21,029 nt of DNA from Oscillospiraceae bacterium. GTDB lineage: Bacteria > Bacillota > Clostridia > Oscillospirales > Oscillospiraceae. Position 1 is the first letter of the stretch. Each line of letters opens with the position of its first letter. The position numbers and the translations under genes are program-made. The stretch lies in the NCBI GenBank assembly GCA_017435245.1, contig JAFSFK010000089.1, forward strand, positions 1 to 21,029, read 5' to 3'. The notes under the pieces are model-generated. The model saw only the letters and a program-made list of their open reading frames with translations. It made no database searches and had not been told where the DNA came from. This document shows positions 1 to 8,382 of the stretch, piece after piece.

Positions 1-1109
1 AGCATAATAGATTCCATGATCGCACGCAATCCTCTGGCGCCGATGTTACGCTCAGCAGCCTTGTCAGCGATAGCATCCAGCGCTTCCTTCTCGATGACAA
101 GTTCAACATTATCCAGTGCCAGGAGCTCTGTGTACTGCTTTACAAGTGCATTCTTCGGCTCCACAAGGATCCGCACAAGATCCTCTCGCCTTAGGCTCTG
201 CAAGCTGGTAATGATCGGCATGCGACCGACTAACTCCGGGATGATACCAAACTTCAGCAGATCATCCGGCTGTACCTGCGCAAACAGCTTACCAATGTCC
301 TTGTTCTTCTTGCTTTCCACAGGCGCATCAAAGCCGATGGCTGACTTATCCGTGCGGGCTGCTATGATCTTATCCAAGCCATCAAATGCACCGCCGCAGA
401 TAAACAAAATGTTGGTTGTATCGATCTGGATCATTTCCTGATGAGGATGCTTGCGGCCGCCCTGCGGGGGTACGTTTGCAACCGTTCCCTCCAGGATCTT
501 TAGCAGCGCCTGCTGAACACCTTCACCGGACACATCACGGGTAATAGAAGTATTCTCGCTCTTACGGGCGATCTTATCCATTTCATCGATGTAGATGATT
601 CCCCGTTCCGCACGTTCAACATCAAAGTCAGCAGCCTGCAAAAGCCGAACAAGGATATTCTCAACATCATCACCCACATATCCGGCTTCTGTCAAAGTGG
701 TAGCATCTGCAATTGCAAATGGAACATCCAGAATTTTGGCAAGTGTCTGTGCCAACAGGGTTTTACCGGAACCGGTCGGTCCGATCAGCAGAATATTACT
801 TTTCTGAAGCTCTACATCGCTCTTACCGGACAGATAGATCCGCTTATAATGATTGTACATCGCCACCGCAAGGGAGATCTTAGCGTCATCCTGGCCGATA
901 ATATAGCCATCCATGTATGCTTTGATCTCCTGAGGTGTAGGCAGAAGATCCGGCATGTTATCCTGTGTATCAGCATCCTGAAGCAGATCACAGCAAGCCT
1001 GCACACATTCACTACAGATATAAACGCCAGGACCGGCGATCAGTCGAGCCTGAGCCTCACTTTTTCCGCAAAATGAACAGCTGATAGGCTGCTCGTCGGA
1101 TTTAGCCAT
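1..1109 (-). CDS. clpX: ATP-dependent Clp protease ATP-binding subunit ClpX (C-terminus cut by window edge)
   Basis: ClpX is the hexameric AAA+ unfoldase that recognises substrates and threads them into ClpP in the cytoplasm. The first 369 codons are visible and the reading frame is open at the left edge, so only a C-terminal part (about 50 residues by family length) is missing. Residues 11-35 form the zinc-binding domain (C11-x2-C14 and C32-x2-C35). Walker A GPTGSGKT is at 110-117, the GYVG pore loop at 143-146, Walker B IIYIDE at 171-176, the RKH pore loop near 219-221, and a sensor-2-type GARGLR at 357-362. The start is the ATG at 1109, which gives the canonical beginning MAKSDEQ just before the zinc finger. 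It lies 26 bases after clpP and has no visible promoter of its own, so it is probably cotranscribed with tig and clpP. Confidence 0.97.
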   Translation of the reverse strand, partial: MAKSDEQPISCSFCGKSEAQARLIAGPGVYICSECVQACCDLLQDADTQDNMPDLLPTPQEIKAYMDGYIIGQDDAKISLAVAMYNHYKRIYLSGKSDVELQKSNILLIGPTGSGKTLLAQTLAKILDVPFAIADATTLTEAGYVGDDVENILVRLLQAADFDVERAERGIIYIDEMDKIARKSENTSITRDVSGEGVQQALLKILEGTVANVPPQGGRKHPHQEMIQIDTTNILFICGGAFDGLDKIIAARTDKSAIGFDAPVESKKNKDIGKLFAQVQPDDLLKFGIIPELVGRMPIITSLQSLRREDLVRILVEPKNALVKQYTELLALDNVELVIEKEALDAIADKAAERNIGARGLRAIMESIM

Positions 1110-1135
1110 AAACCTGTTACCGCCTTTCCGGAAAA

Positions 1136-1717
1136 TTAGTGGCGTTCAATGACACGGTCAATCAGGCCAAACTCCAGCGCTTCCTGAGAACTCATAAAAT
1201 TATCCCGCTCACAGGCTTCCGTCACTTCTTCCACACTCTTACCCACATTCTCAGCCATCAGACGGTTCATGCGGGCCTTGATTGCTTCCAGACGCTTCAG
1301 ATGGATCGCCATATCGGTGACCTGCCCTTGGGTACCGGCAGAAGGCTGATGGATCATAATCTCCGCATTGGGCAAAGCCATACGCTTACCCTTTGTACCG
1401 GCAGCCAACAGAAATGCACCCATAGATGCAGCCATACCAACGCAAATGGTAGCAACATCACATTTGATGTACTGCATCGTGTCGTAAATAGCCATGCCGG
1501 CAGTAACGCTGCCGCCAGGGCTGTTGATATAAAACTGAATATCCTTATCCGGATCCTGAGCCTCAAGGTACAGCAACTGCGCAACGATCAGGCTGGCAGT
1601 GGTATCATTGACCTCTTCAGACAGGAAAATAATGCGGTCGTTCAGCAGACGGGAAAAAATATCATAGCTGCGCTCACCACGGCTGGTCTGCTCAACAACA
1701 TAGGGTACTAAACTCAT
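1136..1717 (-). CDS. clpP: ATP-dependent Clp protease proteolytic subunit ClpP
   Basis: This is the serine peptidase that forms the tetradecameric degradation chamber docking ClpX. From the chosen start the protein is 193 aa, the usual family length. The catalytic triad is visible as Ser98 (in GMAASMGA), His123 (in MIHQP) and Asp172 (in ERDNF), with the spacing of the E. coli enzyme. The handle region and oligomer-sensor glycines (YINSPGGSV) are intact. I placed the start at the ATG at 1717 (MSLVPYVV) because AGGAG lies 8 bases upstream. An in-frame ATG at 1723 is only 2 bases from that site, and a longer frame reaching 1756 would add residues not usual in ClpP. It sits between tig and clpX, the standard clostridial order. 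Confidence 0.97.
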   Translation of the reverse strand: MSLVPYVVEQTSRGERSYDIFSRLLNDRIIFLSEEVNDTTASLIVAQLLYLEAQDPDKDIQFYINSPGGSVTAGMAIYDTMQYIKCDVATICVGMAASMGAFLLAAGTKGKRMALPNAEIMIHQPSAGTQGQVTDMAIHLKRLEAIKARMNRLMAENVGKSVEEVTEACERDNFMSSQEALEFGLIDRVIERH

Positions 1718-1768
1718 GGTCATGTCTCCTTTCGGGGTTTGAAACATTCTAACCATTAAAGAGGTGGA

Positions 1769-3073
1769 TTATTCCTCAGATGCAGTCTCTTCAGCTTTGG
1801 GAGCAACAGCGACAGCAGAATCAACGATCACCTTAACAGCCTTACGGGTCTCCAGGCTGGTCTTGATCTCCTCGGCGGGGACCATGCTCTTGACCTTCTC
1901 AACTTCCAGCTCATACTGCTTTGCCATAGCCTCGTACTCAGCAGCAACATCGTCATCGGAAACGCTGATGCCCTCAACTTCAACAATTTTAGCCAGGGTC
2001 ACATTGATCTTAGCCTGCTTCTCAGCAGCGGGACGGAAAGCATTACGCATGGTGCTCATATCGCCGCCCATCATCTTAGCATACTGCTCCATGGAGTAAC
2101 CACTCATCTGCAGCTGGTAACCAAAACGCTCCATCTGGTTGTCCAGCTCAGCCTCGATCAGTGCATTGGGCATATCAACGGTAACATTCTCGGCAGCCTT
2201 CTCAACACAAGCCTGCTCAAAGATGGAGTCATTCTGCTTCTGTGCGTTCTCCATAGCCTTGGAGCGAATATCGTTCTTCAGCTCATCCAGAGTCTCGAAC
2301 TCGGAAACGTCCTTAGCAAACTCATCGTCCTGCTCAGGAACATTGGTAGCGGTAACCTTGTTTAGCTTCACGTGGAAAACAACAGGCTTTCCGGCCAGCT
2401 CAGCGTGGTAATCCTCGGGGAAAGTAATATCAATGTCCTTCTCCTCGCCGGCAGTCATACCCACGACCTGCTCCTCAAAACCGGGAACAAAGGAACCGGA
2501 ACCCAGCTTCAGGTCAAAGTTCTCACCCTTGCCACCGTTGAAGGGAACACCGTTATCAAAGCCTTCGAAATCGATGTTGGCAGTATCCCCCATTTCGGCA
2601 GCACGTTCAACAGTTTCAGTAGAGGCGACATTCTGAGCCATACGGTCCAGTTCCGCCTGAACCTGCTCGTCGGAAATGTTGACCTCAGCCTTTTCAACTT
2701 CCAGGCCCTTGTAATCACCCAGAGTGACCTCAGGGTATACATCGGTGGACAGGGTCAGGGTAACAATACCCTCATCGCTGATCTGCATATCCTCCAGGCT
2801 GGGACGGCCAACGGCCTTCACATCCTGCTTCACAACGGCGAACTCATAAACCTCGGGGAAGATCTCCTCCAGGCCGTCTTCATAGAAAACATGAGCACCA
2901 TACATAGCCTCGATCATCTTACGGGGAGCCTTGCCCTTACGGAAGCCGGGAATCATAATGCTCTTACGTGCCTTCATATAGGCCTTCTGAACACCGGACT
3001 CCATCAGTTCCTTGTCGATCTCGACAACGATGGTAGCCTTATTGCCGTTCTTTTCAACACTCTTGACATTCAT
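1769..3073 (-). CDS. tig: Trigger factor, ribosome-associated chaperone and prolyl isomerase
   Basis: Trigger factor binds the ribosome at the peptide exit tunnel and holds nascent chains. The 434-aa length is typical. The ribosome-binding signature GFRKGKAP is at residues 43-50. The central FKBP-type PPIase domain lies around residues 150-250 (from DTANIDFEG to HVKLNKV, with GSGSFVPGFE and VGMTAGEEK inside). A long helical C-terminal chaperone domain follows and ends in an acidic tail. GGGAGG is 8-9 bases upstream of the ATG. It is the first gene of the tig-clpP-clpX operon and is preceded by a promoter and a short hairpin leader. The link between nascent-chain chaperone and Clp protease genes is a conserved functional grouping. 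Confidence 0.97.
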   Translation of the reverse strand: MNVKSVEKNGNKATIVVEIDKELMESGVQKAYMKARKSIMIPGFRKGKAPRKMIEAMYGAHVFYEDGLEEIFPEVYEFAVVKQDVKAVGRPSLEDMQISDEGIVTLTLSTDVYPEVTLGDYKGLEVEKAEVNISDEQVQAELDRMAQNVASTETVERAAEMGDTANIDFEGFDNGVPFNGGKGENFDLKLGSGSFVPGFEEQVVGMTAGEEKDIDITFPEDYHAELAGKPVVFHVKLNKVTATNVPEQDDEFAKDVSEFETLDELKNDIRSKAMENAQKQNDSIFEQACVEKAAENVTVDMPNALIEAELDNQMERFGYQLQMSGYSMEQYAKMMGGDMSTMRNAFRPAAEKQAKINVTLAKIVEVEGISVSDDDVAAEYEAMAKQYELEVEKVKSMVPAEEIKTSLETRKAVKVIVDSAVAVAPKAEETASEE

Positions 3074-3094
3074 GGTTAATATCCTCCCATATTC

Positions 3095-3112
3095 GGACTG
3101 TTTTTACAGTCC
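3095..3112 (-). promoter_or_regulatory. Hairpin in the tig 5' leader
   Basis: A perfect 7-bp stem (GGACTGT with ACAGTCC) encloses a 4-nt loop, in the roughly 60-nt untranslated leader between the tig promoter and its ribosome binding site. It has no U-tract after it and stops about 10 nt before the GGGAGG site, so it looks more like an mRNA-stabilising or initiation-tuning hairpin than a terminator. The function is inferred only. Confidence 0.45.
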
Positions 3113-3140
3113 TTCTATATACTTTTTTAGCATCCGAACT

Positions 3141-3169
3141 ATTCTAACAAATAAAGTTAAAAATGTCCA
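3141..3169 (-). promoter_or_regulatory. Sigma-A promoter for tig-clpP-clpX
   Basis: On the minus strand, TGGACA (3164-3169) is followed after exactly 17 bases by TAGAAT (3141-3146); each hexamer matches the housekeeping consensus at 5 of 6 positions. It lies about 68 bases upstream of the tig start. No CtsR or HrcA (CIRCE) operator is evident next to it, so heat-shock control of this operon is not supported by the sequence. Confidence 0.8.
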
Positions 3170-3186
3170 CTATTTTCTTAAAAATT

Positions 3187-3876
3187 TTATAGGATCACCG
3201 GATAGGGCCTAAAATCCACCCGGTCAGCGGAAACGAGTTTATATTCTATGCCATCCCAGATGCCTTCCATTGCCAGACCGTGACTCGCTCCGTGAAGGTG
3301 ACCATAAATGCATCTTCTGACACCGTACTTACGAAGCAGTTCCAGAATTTCGGGACATTCATAGCCCTTATATTTCGGCGGATAATGAAGGAAAACGATC
3401 TTCGGCAGCTCTCCGGCTGATTGCAATGATGCCTCCAGACGAATCAGTTCCCGCCGGAATACCTTTTCATCGTGACTACCGCTCTGGTCTTCTTCAAAAA
3501 ACCACCCTCTGGTACCACAGATCGCCCAACCTTCATATTCATAATGATTATTGTTCAGGATCCATTGATTAGAGAATCCATTTTGTTCGCAAAATTTATA
3601 GAATTTTCCTGCAGTGCTCCACCAATAATCGTGATTGCCCTTTAAAATGATTTTCCTGCCTGGAATCTGATCGATCCAGGCGAAGTCAGCCGTCGAATGA
3701 TTCAGATCCAATGCCCAGGAAAGATCTCCAAGCAGCACCGTGGTGTCCTCCGGTCGAATCACCGACAAGCCTTGCTGCAATTTGTCCATATATCCGACCC
3801 AGGCACCACCAAAAATATCCATCGGTTTCGGTGCGCCGAGACATAGGTGGAGATCGCCGATTGCATACAGCGCCAT
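3187..3876 (-). CDS. Calcineurin-like metallophosphoesterase
   Basis: A 229-aa cytoplasmic phosphohydrolase of the dinuclear-metal calcineurin fold. The metal-binding blocks are complete: GDLH with D8 and H10, GDLSW with D51, KGNHDYW with N81 and H82, a FLHYPP block, and the C-terminal GHLHG. It resembles the small predicted phosphohydrolases of the COG1768 type rather than 2',3'-cyclic nucleotide phosphodiesterases, but the substrate cannot be read from the sequence. The ATG is preceded by AAAGGAG. It is the last gene of the lepB-rbgA-rnhB-yraN operon and starts 2 bases after the threonine-synthase-like gene ends, so it is probably translationally coupled to it. No clear terminator hairpin follows before the tig promoter. 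Confidence 0.85.
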   Translation of the reverse strand: MALYAIGDLHLCLGAPKPMDIFGGAWVGYMDKLQQGLSVIRPEDTTVLLGDLSWALDLNHSTADFAWIDQIPGRKIILKGNHDYWWSTAGKFYKFCEQNGFSNQWILNNNHYEYEGWAICGTRGWFFEEDQSGSHDEKVFRRELIRLEASLQSAGELPKIVFLHYPPKYKGYECPEILELLRKYGVRRCIYGHLHGASHGLAMEGIWDGIEYKLVSADRVDFRPYPVIL

Positions 3877-3878
3877 TT

Positions 3879-4883
3879 TTACTCCTTTTGTGTGTTTAAA
3901 CGATTCTCAATTTCATCACGGGATAAGCCAAGGATCTGTCCGATATCCGTGTGTGCTCGTACAGGACTCCTGTCAGCCAATATGAGAGTTGCTCTACTCT
4001 CCCCTGTTCGTGCTCGATAGTCCTGCAAGGCACCGTAGGATGCGGCAGTATGCAGATCCAAAATAAAGTCATTGGTCCTGAAAACGCTCTTAACGATAGA
4101 CGCCAGCCGTTTTTCGCTGATGACGGAGCCAAACAACCTCTGATTTAAAACCGCCTGTTGCTCTTGGGTAAGTTTATATACGCCACGCCGTTGGCTAACG
4201 CCCAGATACCGTAATGCTTCTTCTCTGCCGAAGGCGTCAAATATCAATCGCTCCACACCGCAAAGATTTTCTGTATCAAAGCCGGCTGTACTGAATTCCC
4301 CCCGATGAATCAGATCCCAAACACCGCTGCTCTCGCTGCAGCCGCATATAATCAATTCCATCGGAAGCCCCATTCTTTTGGCGTACCAAGCTGCCACCGG
4401 CAACAGAAAATCATCAGTCGGAACAGCGATATCAAAACTGTCTATATTGTGTTTTCCAAGTTCAGAAAACACGCCAAACAGCACAGCGATTCGGATGGCG
4501 ATCCTTGGCCATTCGGGAATCGTTTTCTCTGTTGCTCCGGAAAGCTTGCTGTAAATACTATTCTCCAGATAGCTGTAATCACCACCGTGATTGTGCCAAA
4601 GCTGAGCAATGACCAACCGGTGACTCATCGTTGTGATTTTGACTGGTGTTCGCCCCACCGAAAATCCAATATCCCAGCCACTGAGCTTCTTATCAAAAAA
4701 GAGATTCAGCACTTGCGCAACAACATCACCGAAGGGCAATTCCTTTAACGCACATAAATTCTCTTCGGAAAACACAGGGATCTGCATCGGAACAAAGCTT
4801 CCGCCATCAGACGCCCTGTTCTCGTGAAGAACACGATGTGCAGTAAAAGAATCCGCAGGGTTTCTGGTAGTTATATACAGCAT
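3879..4883 (-). CDS. Shrunken threonine-synthase-like protein lacking the PLP-binding motifs
   Basis: This 334-aa protein aligns in separate blocks with type II threonine synthase (ThrC, normally well over 400 aa). The N-terminal DGGSFVPMQIP block is at 26-36; VPTDDFLLPVAAWYAKRMGLP at about 154-174 corresponds to the family's VPTGNFG...GYYAKRMGLP; LDLHTAASYGALQDYR is near 275-290, with a following SPVR. The middle is contracted: the PLP-lysine motif (HGPTxAFKD) and the phosphate-binding GATSGDTG are both absent, replaced by about 50 unrelated-looking residues at 72-125. The frame is open and free of stops, so it is a maintained gene and not an obvious pseudogene. It should not be able to make threonine by the known PLP chemistry. 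It overlaps the dipeptidase gene upstream by 13 bases. A regulatory or scaffolding role is possible but unproven. Confidence 0.75.
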   Translation of the reverse strand: MLYITTRNPADSFTAHRVLHENRASDGGSFVPMQIPVFSEENLCALKELPFGDVVAQVLNLFFDKKLSGWDIGFSVGRTPVKITTMSHRLVIAQLWHNHGGDYSYLENSIYSKLSGATEKTIPEWPRIAIRIAVLFGVFSELGKHNIDSFDIAVPTDDFLLPVAAWYAKRMGLPMELIICGCSESSGVWDLIHRGEFSTAGFDTENLCGVERLIFDAFGREEALRYLGVSQRRGVYKLTQEQQAVLNQRLFGSVISEKRLASIVKSVFRTNDFILDLHTAASYGALQDYRARTGESRATLILADRSPVRAHTDIGQILGLSRDEIENRLNTQKE

Positions 4884-5824
4884 CGTTTCAGCACTCCCAT
4901 CGCATTATTCCAAAAAATATCCTTCACGATTTCCTCACAGACGCCGCAATGCAGCAAACAATCCGCCAGTTTCGGATAATCCTGCACACCGGAAAAACCG
5001 CTGGGCAGCCTGTCGCATCCATCCAGATCACCGCCTAAAGCAATGTGTTTTCCATCAGGATCCAAAGAAAGAAAATGCAAAATATGATCGCAGACGGTCT
5101 TCAGATCCGGCTGCTCACCGAGGAATCCGGCATAGAGATTGATCCCCACAACACCTCCGCTGAGGCAAATCGCAGCAAACATTTCATCTGTCAGATTTCG
5201 GCTCACATTCCAAACTGTACGGCTGTTGGAATGGGATGCAATGACAGGTGCCGCAGTAATGTTCATAATATCCCAAAAAGCTTCATCGCTGATGTGGCTG
5301 ACATCAACGATCATCCCCAGGCGTTGGGCACGCCGAACATAATCCATGCCTTTGGGGGTCAAGCCACCGCCGGTGATGTGAGAACCCGCAAGCGGATTCT
5401 TTTCATTCCAGCCAAGCGTAGTAATGCGAAAGCCCAAGTCATATAGTGCATCAAGCATTCCAGGATCATAGCCAAAACCGGCAGGTCCCTCGATCGTCAG
5501 GATGCCGGACATTTTCCCCTCATTAAGGTTATTATCAACATCGCCAGCAGTGAATGCCTGTGCGATCTTATCTCTGTTTTGACGAATGGCTTCAGTAATT
5601 GCATTTAGCTCTTTGGTAAATACAGTCTCAGGTCCAAGTGGCAGCGGCAGCGTTTCCCCATCCGACGTAAAACAGGCAAAGCATTGGACATAGCCGGGCA
5701 GAAGCGCTGCACGCTCAAGATCCACACAAAGTTCATTCTTTCGTAGTGAGCAGGCATCGTTATATTCCGGACCCAACATTGCAAACGCAGTATCGCAGTG
5801 AAGATCAAAAACAGGAATATTCAT
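4871..5824 (-). CDS. Membrane dipeptidase family protein (peptidase M19)
   Basis: A 317-aa zinc dipeptidase of the renal dipeptidase family, which cleaves dipeptides including some with D-residues. The predicted zinc ligands are all present: H9 and D11 in DLHCD, E112 in TIEGPAG, H177 in DVSHISD and H198 in ASHSNSR. The H177-H198 spacing of 21 equals that of the mammalian enzyme. GGDLDG is near 264-269. There is no signal peptide or transmembrane segment, so it acts in the cytoplasm despite the family name. It begins at an ATGA overlap with the end of yraN and overlaps the next gene by 13 bases. Dipeptide recycling, perhaps of wall peptides, is a reasonable inference. Confidence 0.92.
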   Translation of the reverse strand: MNIPVFDLHCDTAFAMLGPEYNDACSLRKNELCVDLERAALLPGYVQCFACFTSDGETLPLPLGPETVFTKELNAITEAIRQNRDKIAQAFTAGDVDNNLNEGKMSGILTIEGPAGFGYDPGMLDALYDLGFRITTLGWNEKNPLAGSHITGGGLTPKGMDYVRRAQRLGMIVDVSHISDEAFWDIMNITAAPVIASHSNSRTVWNVSRNLTDEMFAAICLSGGVVGINLYAGFLGEQPDLKTVCDHILHFLSLDPDGKHIALGGDLDGCDRLPSGFSGVQDYPKLADCLLHCGVCEEIVKDIFWNNAMGVLKRCCI

Positions 5825-6186
5825 TCAAACGCATCCTCAATATGATTGATTTCCGGGTCTACCGTCTGTATGCCCTGCGGCGCATAAATCTCGATCACAT
5901 CAAACCTTGGCTGCAAGGTTGTTGGATTCTCCGACAGGTACATTCCGGCAGTTGTACGCAATCTGTTTTGCTTATGCCGGTCAACAAATTCCCGTCCCAT
6001 TGCAAAGGCATCTGACCTCCGCAGCTTTACTTCCGCAAAAACCAGAAAGCTTTTATTTACCGCAATCAAATCGATCTCGCCAAAGCGGCTGCGATAACCG
6101 GTGGAAATAATTCTATATCTTTTTTTCTTTAAATACTCGGCAGCAACAGACTCGCCCCACGCACCCAAAAGGTTACTTTTCCCCAT
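5821..6186 (-). CDS. yraN: YraN family (UPF0102) endonuclease-fold protein
   Basis: A 121-aa protein of the UPF0102 family, which has a restriction-endonuclease-like fold and is often linked with Holliday-junction resolvase-type proteins; its cellular role is not settled. The family core is clear: GAWGESVAAEYL at the N-terminus, then GEIDLIA and FAEVKLR, which carry the acidic and lysine residues of the PD-(D/E)xK site, followed by the conserved KQNRL block. It lies directly after rnhB, a neighbourhood widely conserved in bacteria, and overlaps it by 14 bases. No strong ribosome binding site is seen, so translation is probably coupled to rnhB. Its stop overlaps the next start as ATGA. Confidence 0.93.
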   Translation of the reverse strand: MGKSNLLGAWGESVAAEYLKKKRYRIISTGYRSRFGEIDLIAVNKSFLVFAEVKLRRSDAFAMGREFVDRHKQNRLRTTAGMYLSENPTTLQPRFDVIEIYAPQGIQTVDPEINHIEDAFE

Positions 6187-6787
6187 AGAATTTCTTTAAA
6201 AAGGTCGCTCGGTGAATAGCACAGGCGCCCAAAGATTTCAGTGCCGCATAGTGGGCCTTCGTGCCGTACCCCTTGTGAATCTCAAAGCCATAGCCGGGAT
6301 AAACTTCAGCCATTTGCAGCATGTAATCATCTCTGGTGACCTTCGCCAGAATAGATGCCGCAGCAATGCTGGCACTCCTGCTGTCTCCATGAACGACAGT
6401 CTCAACCGGGATGCCGAAGTCCTTGGCACGGTTTCCATCAATGATAGCAGCTTCTGGTTTGACCTGAAGCTGTGCGATTGCACGTTCCATAGCTAAGTAA
6501 GTTGCCTGCAGGATATTGAGCTCATCGATCTCATTATGATCAGCAAATGCGATTCCATAGGCAATCGCCTGTTCCTTAATCACAGGAAACAATTCACGGC
6601 GGCGTTTGTCAGACAGCTTCTTACTGTCGTTCAGGCCGGGAATATCAATGTTGGGAGGGAGGATCACAGCAGCTGCGCATACAGGACCAGCCAAAGGACC
6701 TCTCCCCGCTTCATCAACACCACAGATAAGGTCGATTCCACGGTCATAATAGCTCTGCTCGATTTCCCACATATTCACGTCGCTCAT
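6173..6787 (-). CDS. rnhB: Ribonuclease HII
   Basis: RNase HII removes RNA from RNA-DNA hybrids and excises single ribonucleotides misincorporated in DNA. The 204-aa protein carries the diagnostic CGVDEAGRGPLAGPV block. The four-acid metal site can be placed at D25, E26, D117 (in IIDGNRA) and D135 (in HGDSRS), followed by the AAASILAKVTRD helix. GGAGGG lies 6 bases before the ATG at 6787, and this start overlaps the rbgA stop as ATGA, so both signals support it over the internal Met6. It is part of the rbgA-rnhB-yraN cluster common in Firmicutes. Confidence 0.97.
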   Translation of the reverse strand: MSDVNMWEIEQSYYDRGIDLICGVDEAGRGPLAGPVCAAAVILPPNIDIPGLNDSKKLSDKRRRELFPVIKEQAIAYGIAFADHNEIDELNILQATYLAMERAIAQLQVKPEAAIIDGNRAKDFGIPVETVVHGDSRSASIAAASILAKVTRDDYMLQMAEVYPGYGFEIHKGYGTKAHYAALKSLGACAIHRATFLKKFYGEK

Positions 6788-7650
6788 TCCATTCCCTCCG
6801 GCATTTCCAGTGTAAAATGTCCCAGCTTTCCGGAACGGTACTCATCCAGCAGCACCTTTGCCATACGTTCGGTGTTGATCTCTCCTCGTGCCATCAGGAA
6901 ACCACGTTTACGGCCGGCTTCTTCCAACAGTTCATAACCAGGTGTGTCTTCCGGCATATCCACCTTATAGCGCTGACGCACCGTATCGGGATAGTACCTC
7001 CACAGCAGCTCCATCAAATGGTACGCCAGTTCCTCGTTATCGATCACATTTTCTTTAACAGCACCGGTATACGCCAGAAGCATGCCCACATTGGGATCTT
7101 CAAACTTAGGCCAAAGAATACCGGGGGTATCCAAAAGGAGCAGCCCATTGTCTACCGTGACCCACTGCTTGCCACGGGTGACACCGGGGCGATTCTCTGC
7201 CTTTGCACCTTTGCGTCCGGAAATTTGATTGATGAGTGTGGATTTTCCCACATTGGGGATACCCACGATCATTACCCGCAGCGGACGGTTCATGCCCTTT
7301 GCCGCATCCCGCTCGATCTTTTCCTTAAGCACTGATCGAACCGCAGGCTGAAAATCATTGATACCTTTTCTGCTTTTACAGTCCGTAGCAACAGCAGCCA
7401 TCCCCTGCTGACGGAAAAACTGCATCCATTTTTTTGTGGCATCCGGATCGGCAAGATCCATACGGTTTAAAACAATGATACGGGGCTTATTTCCACAAAT
7501 GGAATCAATGTCGGGGTTTCGGCTGGAAAGGGGTATTCTGGCATCCACGATCTCACAGACAGCATCCACTTGCTTCAGATCCGCTTCGATCTGACGCCGG
7601 GTCTTAGTCATATGACCGGGATACCACTGGATATTCATTCGCTCGTCCAT
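6784..7650 (-). CDS. rbgA: Ribosome biogenesis GTPase RbgA (YlqF)
   Basis: RbgA is a circularly permuted GTPase needed late in assembly of the large (50S) ribosomal subunit. The permuted order of G motifs is visible: G4 NRMD at 62-65, then a G5-like SRKG, then G1 GIPNVGKST at 130-138, G2 in PGVTRG near 155-160, and G3 DTPG at 174-177. The N-terminus has the family block IQWYPGHM. The length of 288 aa is typical. The ATG at 7650 overlaps the lepB stop as TAATG, with GGAG about 10 bases upstream; an alternative Met at residue 5 (7638) would begin closer to the usual N-terminus. The lepB-rbgA-rnhB order is the classical Gram-positive arrangement. Confidence 0.97.
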   Translation of the reverse strand: MDERMNIQWYPGHMTKTRRQIEADLKQVDAVCEIVDARIPLSSRNPDIDSICGNKPRIIVLNRMDLADPDATKKWMQFFRQQGMAAVATDCKSRKGINDFQPAVRSVLKEKIERDAAKGMNRPLRVMIVGIPNVGKSTLINQISGRKGAKAENRPGVTRGKQWVTVDNGLLLLDTPGILWPKFEDPNVGMLLAYTGAVKENVIDNEELAYHLMELLWRYYPDTVRQRYKVDMPEDTPGYELLEEAGRKRGFLMARGEINTERMAKVLLDEYRSGKLGHFTLEMPEGME

Positions 7651-8273
7651 TATGACACCACTCCGATCCTGCTAAAATCTCTGGCGATTGATCCGCCGTT
7701 ATTTCCTGGGAAAATCAAAAACACAGCTTTACCCAGTATCTCACGGCAGTCGATCTGTCCGATTTCAGGGTTGCGGCTGTCATTGGAAGCGTTGCGATTA
7801 TCGCCCATCACAAAAACGCAGCCTTCTTTAACCGTAACAGGAAACTGAATTCCCTCCTCAAGATTGGTAGGTGTGTTGGTGTAGGGTTCGTCGAGGGGTA
7901 TACCGTCAACATATACAACACCGGCATTAAAATCGATATCCACGACCTGCCCCTCGGTAGCGATCACACGCTTAATGATCGGCTCGCCGTTTTTAAAGGA
8001 CTCCTTGCTGGCAACAACAATATCGCCATATTCCGGATCACCATAAAATACATTTCCTACCAGAAGAAGATAGTCACCATCCACCATAGTAGCATTCATC
8101 GATGGGCCGGACACCACAACGACACGAAACAGCAAAAGAAGCACCAGCATAACACCTGCCAAAAGATACACAAGATCGTGCAGGTACATAACAATCGATT
8201 TCTGCAAAGCATTCTTATCCTCTTCGGGATTACTCTCTTGTTTTCTTATCTCCCGTTTATCCAATTCACTCAT
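7650..8273 (-). CDS. lepB: Signal peptidase I
   Basis: A membrane-bound serine-lysine peptidase that removes signal peptides from secreted proteins. From the chosen start it is 207 aa: a charged cytoplasmic N-terminus, one transmembrane helix at about 28-54, then the extracellular catalytic domain. The nucleophile is Ser58 in SGPSMN and the general base Lys101 in IIKRVI; box E GDNR is at 157-160. The frame stays open to 8663, but the added N-terminus would run through the terminator and antisense to rplS. GGAGGT lies about 10 bases upstream of the ATG at 8273, which decides the start. It leads the operon running to 3187. Confidence 0.95.
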   Translation of the reverse strand: MSELDKREIRKQESNPEEDKNALQKSIVMYLHDLVYLLAGVMLVLLLLFRVVVVSGPSMNATMVDGDYLLLVGNVFYGDPEYGDIVVASKESFKNGEPIIKRVIATEGQVVDIDFNAGVVYVDGIPLDEPYTNTPTNLEEGIQFPVTVKEGCVFVMGDNRNASNDSRNPEIGQIDCREILGKAVFLIFPGNNGGSIARDFSRIGVVS

Positions 8274-8319
8274 ATTCCAAAAGACCTCCTGCGTAGGAAT
8301 AATGCGCCTAGCTATTAAC

Positions 8320-8325
8320 ATTATA
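8320..8325 (-). promoter_or_regulatory. Candidate -10 element for the lepB operon
   Basis: A perfect minus-strand TATAAT lies 47 bases upstream of the lepB start and just past the rplS terminator. The -35 position 17 bases upstream falls in the T-run of the terminator and is a poor match, so this would be a weak or activator-dependent promoter. An initiation site here would explain how the operon is expressed despite the upstream terminator. Confidence 0.5.
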
Positions 8326-8341
8326 AACGATTCGGAGAAAT

Positions 8342-8369
8342 AAAAAAAGAGGGTCTCCCCTCTTTTTTT
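8342..8369 (-). terminator. Rho-independent terminator after rplS
   Basis: On the minus strand a 7-A run precedes GAGGG, a GAGA tetraloop, CCCTC and then a 7-T run. The A and T runs extend the stem. It lies 13 bases after the rplS stop and ends that transcript before lepB. Its symmetry would also allow termination of plus-strand transcripts. Confidence 0.9.
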
Positions 8370-8382
8370 ATTGAATTTTGAA

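Noticed and set aside
3074..3186. CIRCE or CtsR operator upstream of tig
   Set aside because: I looked for the TTAGCACTC inverted repeat and the GGTCAAA-type heptads and found neither; only the promoter and a short hairpin are present.
3879..4883. Calling the threonine-synthase-like gene a pseudogene
   Set aside because: The frame is intact over 334 codons and overlaps both neighbours tightly, and conserved blocks remain on both sides of the missing section, so an expressed pseudoenzyme is more likely than decay.
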